DNA from: Phalacrocorax aristotelis | Lineage: Eukaryota; Chordata; Aves; Suliformes; Phalacrocoracidae | Direction: 5' to 3' | Assembly: GCF_949628215.1 (NCBI RefSeq) | Contig: NC_134284.1 | Span: 4,408,850 to 4,472,849, forward strand | DNA: 64,000 nucleotides | In this document: positions 61,601-64,000 of the stretch, piece after piece | How the letters are laid out: each line of letters opens with the position of its first letter | Position numbering within the stretch: position 1 is the stretch's first letter | Program-made: the position numbers and the translations under genes | Notes under the pieces: model-generated | Databases searched by the model: none | Told to the model about the DNA's origin: nothing | The model's input: only the letters and a program-made list of their open reading frames with translations

Positions 61601-64000
61601 GACAGTATTTACTACTGTGCTGAACTGTGCTGTGGTGAAAGACATACTTCTGTAGCAAGCAAATTAGGAAAAGTTTTGAGGCAACAGCCAATACCAATTT
61701 AAAGCAGCTTCCTGTTTTATTTGTCATCTTTCAACAAGCAACAGTCCCACTGGGCTGCATGAGTGTAAACAGTTCAAAGGACACTCACATCTTTGTGACC
61801 AGCTACTTTTTTATGTCATGCAGGTTCAAAACATTGATGTTGTTTTAATATGCTTGGGCTGAAAAATATTGATATAGGTTTCATGAAAAAGCACAATTTT
61901 TGGTGGAAGAAATAGATTTATCGTTACAAAACTAACTGATTTTTGCACAAGAATGAGGATCTTTAAAAAAACTTGGCAGGGAAATCATCATAGTTAAATG
62001 TTCACTGTGTTCACTTTTTATCATAAAATACAGACCTTTCCCTTTCTGTTGATCTGGTACAGTACTATAATTGAAAACAAAAGTTGCATGCTCAACACAC
62101 AATTCCAGCTCCATCATGCTTCTTTCTCTATGCTAGGAGATGGCAAGACACAACCACTGGTGTCTTTGCTAGTAATTAATGAAATCTGTTAAGGGGAAAA
62201 AAAACCTACTGGAAGTATAAATCTTAGTATATTACTCAACATATTTTGCTTATACATTAATAAGTTGTACATATTCTGTATAATATTTATATGTCATTAG
62301 TTTGAGATAGCTTAGCAAGCTAACAGAAAGGAGAAATTCATACACTTTGTCATAATTATGAAATACTTGCCTCATCGTATATACTTATTTTCAAAGTGGA
62401 ATTGTTTTCTTACATTAAAAAGTTCCCAATTCAATTAAAAAATATCTTTGTAGTCTCTGCTATAAGTAAGGAATGGACAAGAATATGAGTGAATATCAAA
62501 AGGTGCAGAGCCTATTGTCTCTGTATAAATTTCAGCCGAGCTCCAGTTACGCTTTTTTTAATACTTGGAGATGAACAGAGTAATAGGAATAGAGCTAGTT
62601 TTGACTTCCATGGTTTTTTGTTGTGTGTGTGTTTTTTTTTTTTTTTTTTTTTTTTTTTCTCTTGGACTGAATGTGTTTTTATAAAACAAACCAACATCCT
62701 GGAATAGAAATGGGTTTCAGTGGAAACTTTTTCTCAGGCATATCCACTGTAAAGTAATTTATGACAGATATGGTTTTTTTAGGCCCAGGACAGAATTTTC
62801 TATCAAAATGACAAAGGTCTTTAAATAATCAGTTGTCTATTGGCCAGGGTTTTGTGTTTCCCTGCTGTCTGTTTAAATCTGGGTCTTTAGTCTGTGGTTC
62901 CCATCTCCCAAGTGTGGGAAGCTGAACTCCCCACCTTGTGACATGAGCGGGGGTAGCTTTTTTGCTCCTCTGTGAGCTATTTGACTTTTAATTAGTCCAG
63001 CAGACAGATTAAAGAGTTCAGTAGTGAGATGTTCACCTGAGGTGTCAGAAACCTAACTCTGAATTTCTGGCTGGATACCACTGTTATCTGTTATATTGCC
63101 AGTGGTGATTCTCATTCCCTGAAGTAGCAGCTTCCAACTCTTGTGTCCAGCTATGTGCAATTTTGAAATGTCTTAATACTTCAACTAATGTATTACATTT
63201 GGAGAGCTGCTGTCTTACACACAGTGGGATAGTTCAAGCACAGAGAGCTTGAGACAGTTACTCAGGATAAGCAATTACTTAGTGTTAGGTCACACATTTA
63301 GAATATTGCAAAATAGTGACCCCAACTTGCACCTGGTCTTATAAGTGTTAGAGGAGTGTTCTAAATTTACATATCAGACTGTTACTGATTGACTTATGTT
63401 AACACCTTTTACAGCTATGCTGTGGTTAAGATTACTTTATGCCAGTGGTTCATCACAAAGCTATGACTATAACAGAGAACTTGCCAGGCTACGTTCACTT
63501 TGATGCTCTTTTGAGAAATTAGGTGGTATTACTGCAAGAGATAGTTATTTTTACTATATTCTCTATGATAATTTTACCATGCTATCGATTTTAACCCAGT
63601 AATAAACTAACACAAATTTTTTACCTATTTTGAGAAATAAAACAGGGGTACAATAATTATAAATTTTCAGAAGTATCGTCTAACTATTCTACTTAATTTC
63701 ATGGCTTCCTAGGACAAAACGCTTTTCTTATTTATAGGCTTACAGCTGTTTTGCCTCAACTTCTAGCAGCATTTTGTTTCAGTAAATTTAATACTCAAGT
63801 ACAGCACTCTACAACATATTGATCTGAAATAGTACTCTTGCTGCTTTGCTAGATTTGTCTCAAGATCAAAGGTTTGAACTCCCTCTTAATGTTAAAATAT
63901 ATACATGGGTTGACTCTTTCCAACCTTTGTCATTCTTGCTCAAGAGAGTTAGAAACACAAATTAAGCCTGATGAAGAGCAGTTGTTCTCCAGCTCTCATT
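58627..64000. other. Upstream intergenic DNA, segment 5
   Basis: AT-rich DNA to the right edge. Apart from the 27-base poly(T) run near 62640, I see no repeat family, RNA gene or coding segment. Confidence 0.7.
62632..62658 (+). repeat. Poly(T) run, 27 bases, after short (TG)n
   Basis: The longest homopolymer in the window. On the minus strand it is poly(A) and could mark a retroposed 3' end, but the sequence on its right is not a recognisable gene or SINE. Confidence 0.9.

Noticed and set aside
62632..62658. Poly(T) run as the tail of a processed pseudogene on the minus strand
   Set aside because: The DNA on its right shows no gene, SINE or target-site duplication that I can recognise.
1..64000. 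CRISPR arrays, operons, phage or insertion sequences
   Set aside because: Sequence character, spliced exons, CpG island and CR1 LINEs are all vertebrate; nothing bacterial was seen.

Overview
The window reads as nuclear DNA from a bird. The evidence is AT-rich, intron-like sequence with few repeats, several CR1 LINE copies (three of them ending in the avian 8-base ATTCTATG-type tail or a relic of it), one CpG island, and a vertebrate gene split into short exons. Nothing prokaryotic was found: no operons, CRISPR arrays or insertion sequences. I also saw no tRNA or rRNA gene.

The one protein-coding gene I can identify is CDIN1 (C15orf41, CDAN1-interacting nuclease 1), on the minus strand. Its first coding exon (31702-31802) lies in a CpG island at about 31400-32350. 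Three more exons follow at 5954-5999, 5029-5093 and 1896-1956. Every junction has GT/AG signals and the reading phases fit together, giving about the first 91 residues of a protein that is about 281 residues in mammals. The rest, including the predicted PD-(D/E)XK nuclease half, lies left of base 1. Intron 1 is about 25.7 kb and fills most of the left half of the window. Intron 2 (860 bp) holds the best candidate regulatory element: a consensus-type TALE-homeodomain (MEIS/PKNOX/TGIF) palindrome, more half-sites and a 12-bp inverted repeat. This matters because MEIS2 is the neighbour of CDIN1 in mammals.

Right of the CpG island (32351-64000) is upstream intergenic DNA with no recognisable protein gene. 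It holds layered retroelement fossils: an old LINE 3' end (about 34230-34610), an antisense ancient CR1 (37812-38370), CR1 copies at 41757-42517, 46950-47765, 48223-50324 and 57585-58626, and an antisense Penelope-like element (about 50586-51990) with recognisable but decayed GIY-YIG and reverse-transcriptase motifs. A MIR-like SINE core sits in intron 1 near 7100-7215.

The plus strand right of the island also has splice-like signals that could belong to a divergent non-coding transcript: a donor at the island edge (32344), a 23-bp microexon-like unit (37133-37155) and a 91-bp exon-like unit (44165-44255). Structure-prone DNA includes a 43-base perfectly alternating purine-pyrimidine run, two strong G-quadruplex motifs and a 300-bp polypyrimidine tract. 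Most other open reading frames are chance or low-complexity. I found no clearly new biological system. The intron-2 element, the possible divergent transcript and the Penelope fossil are the observations most worth following.
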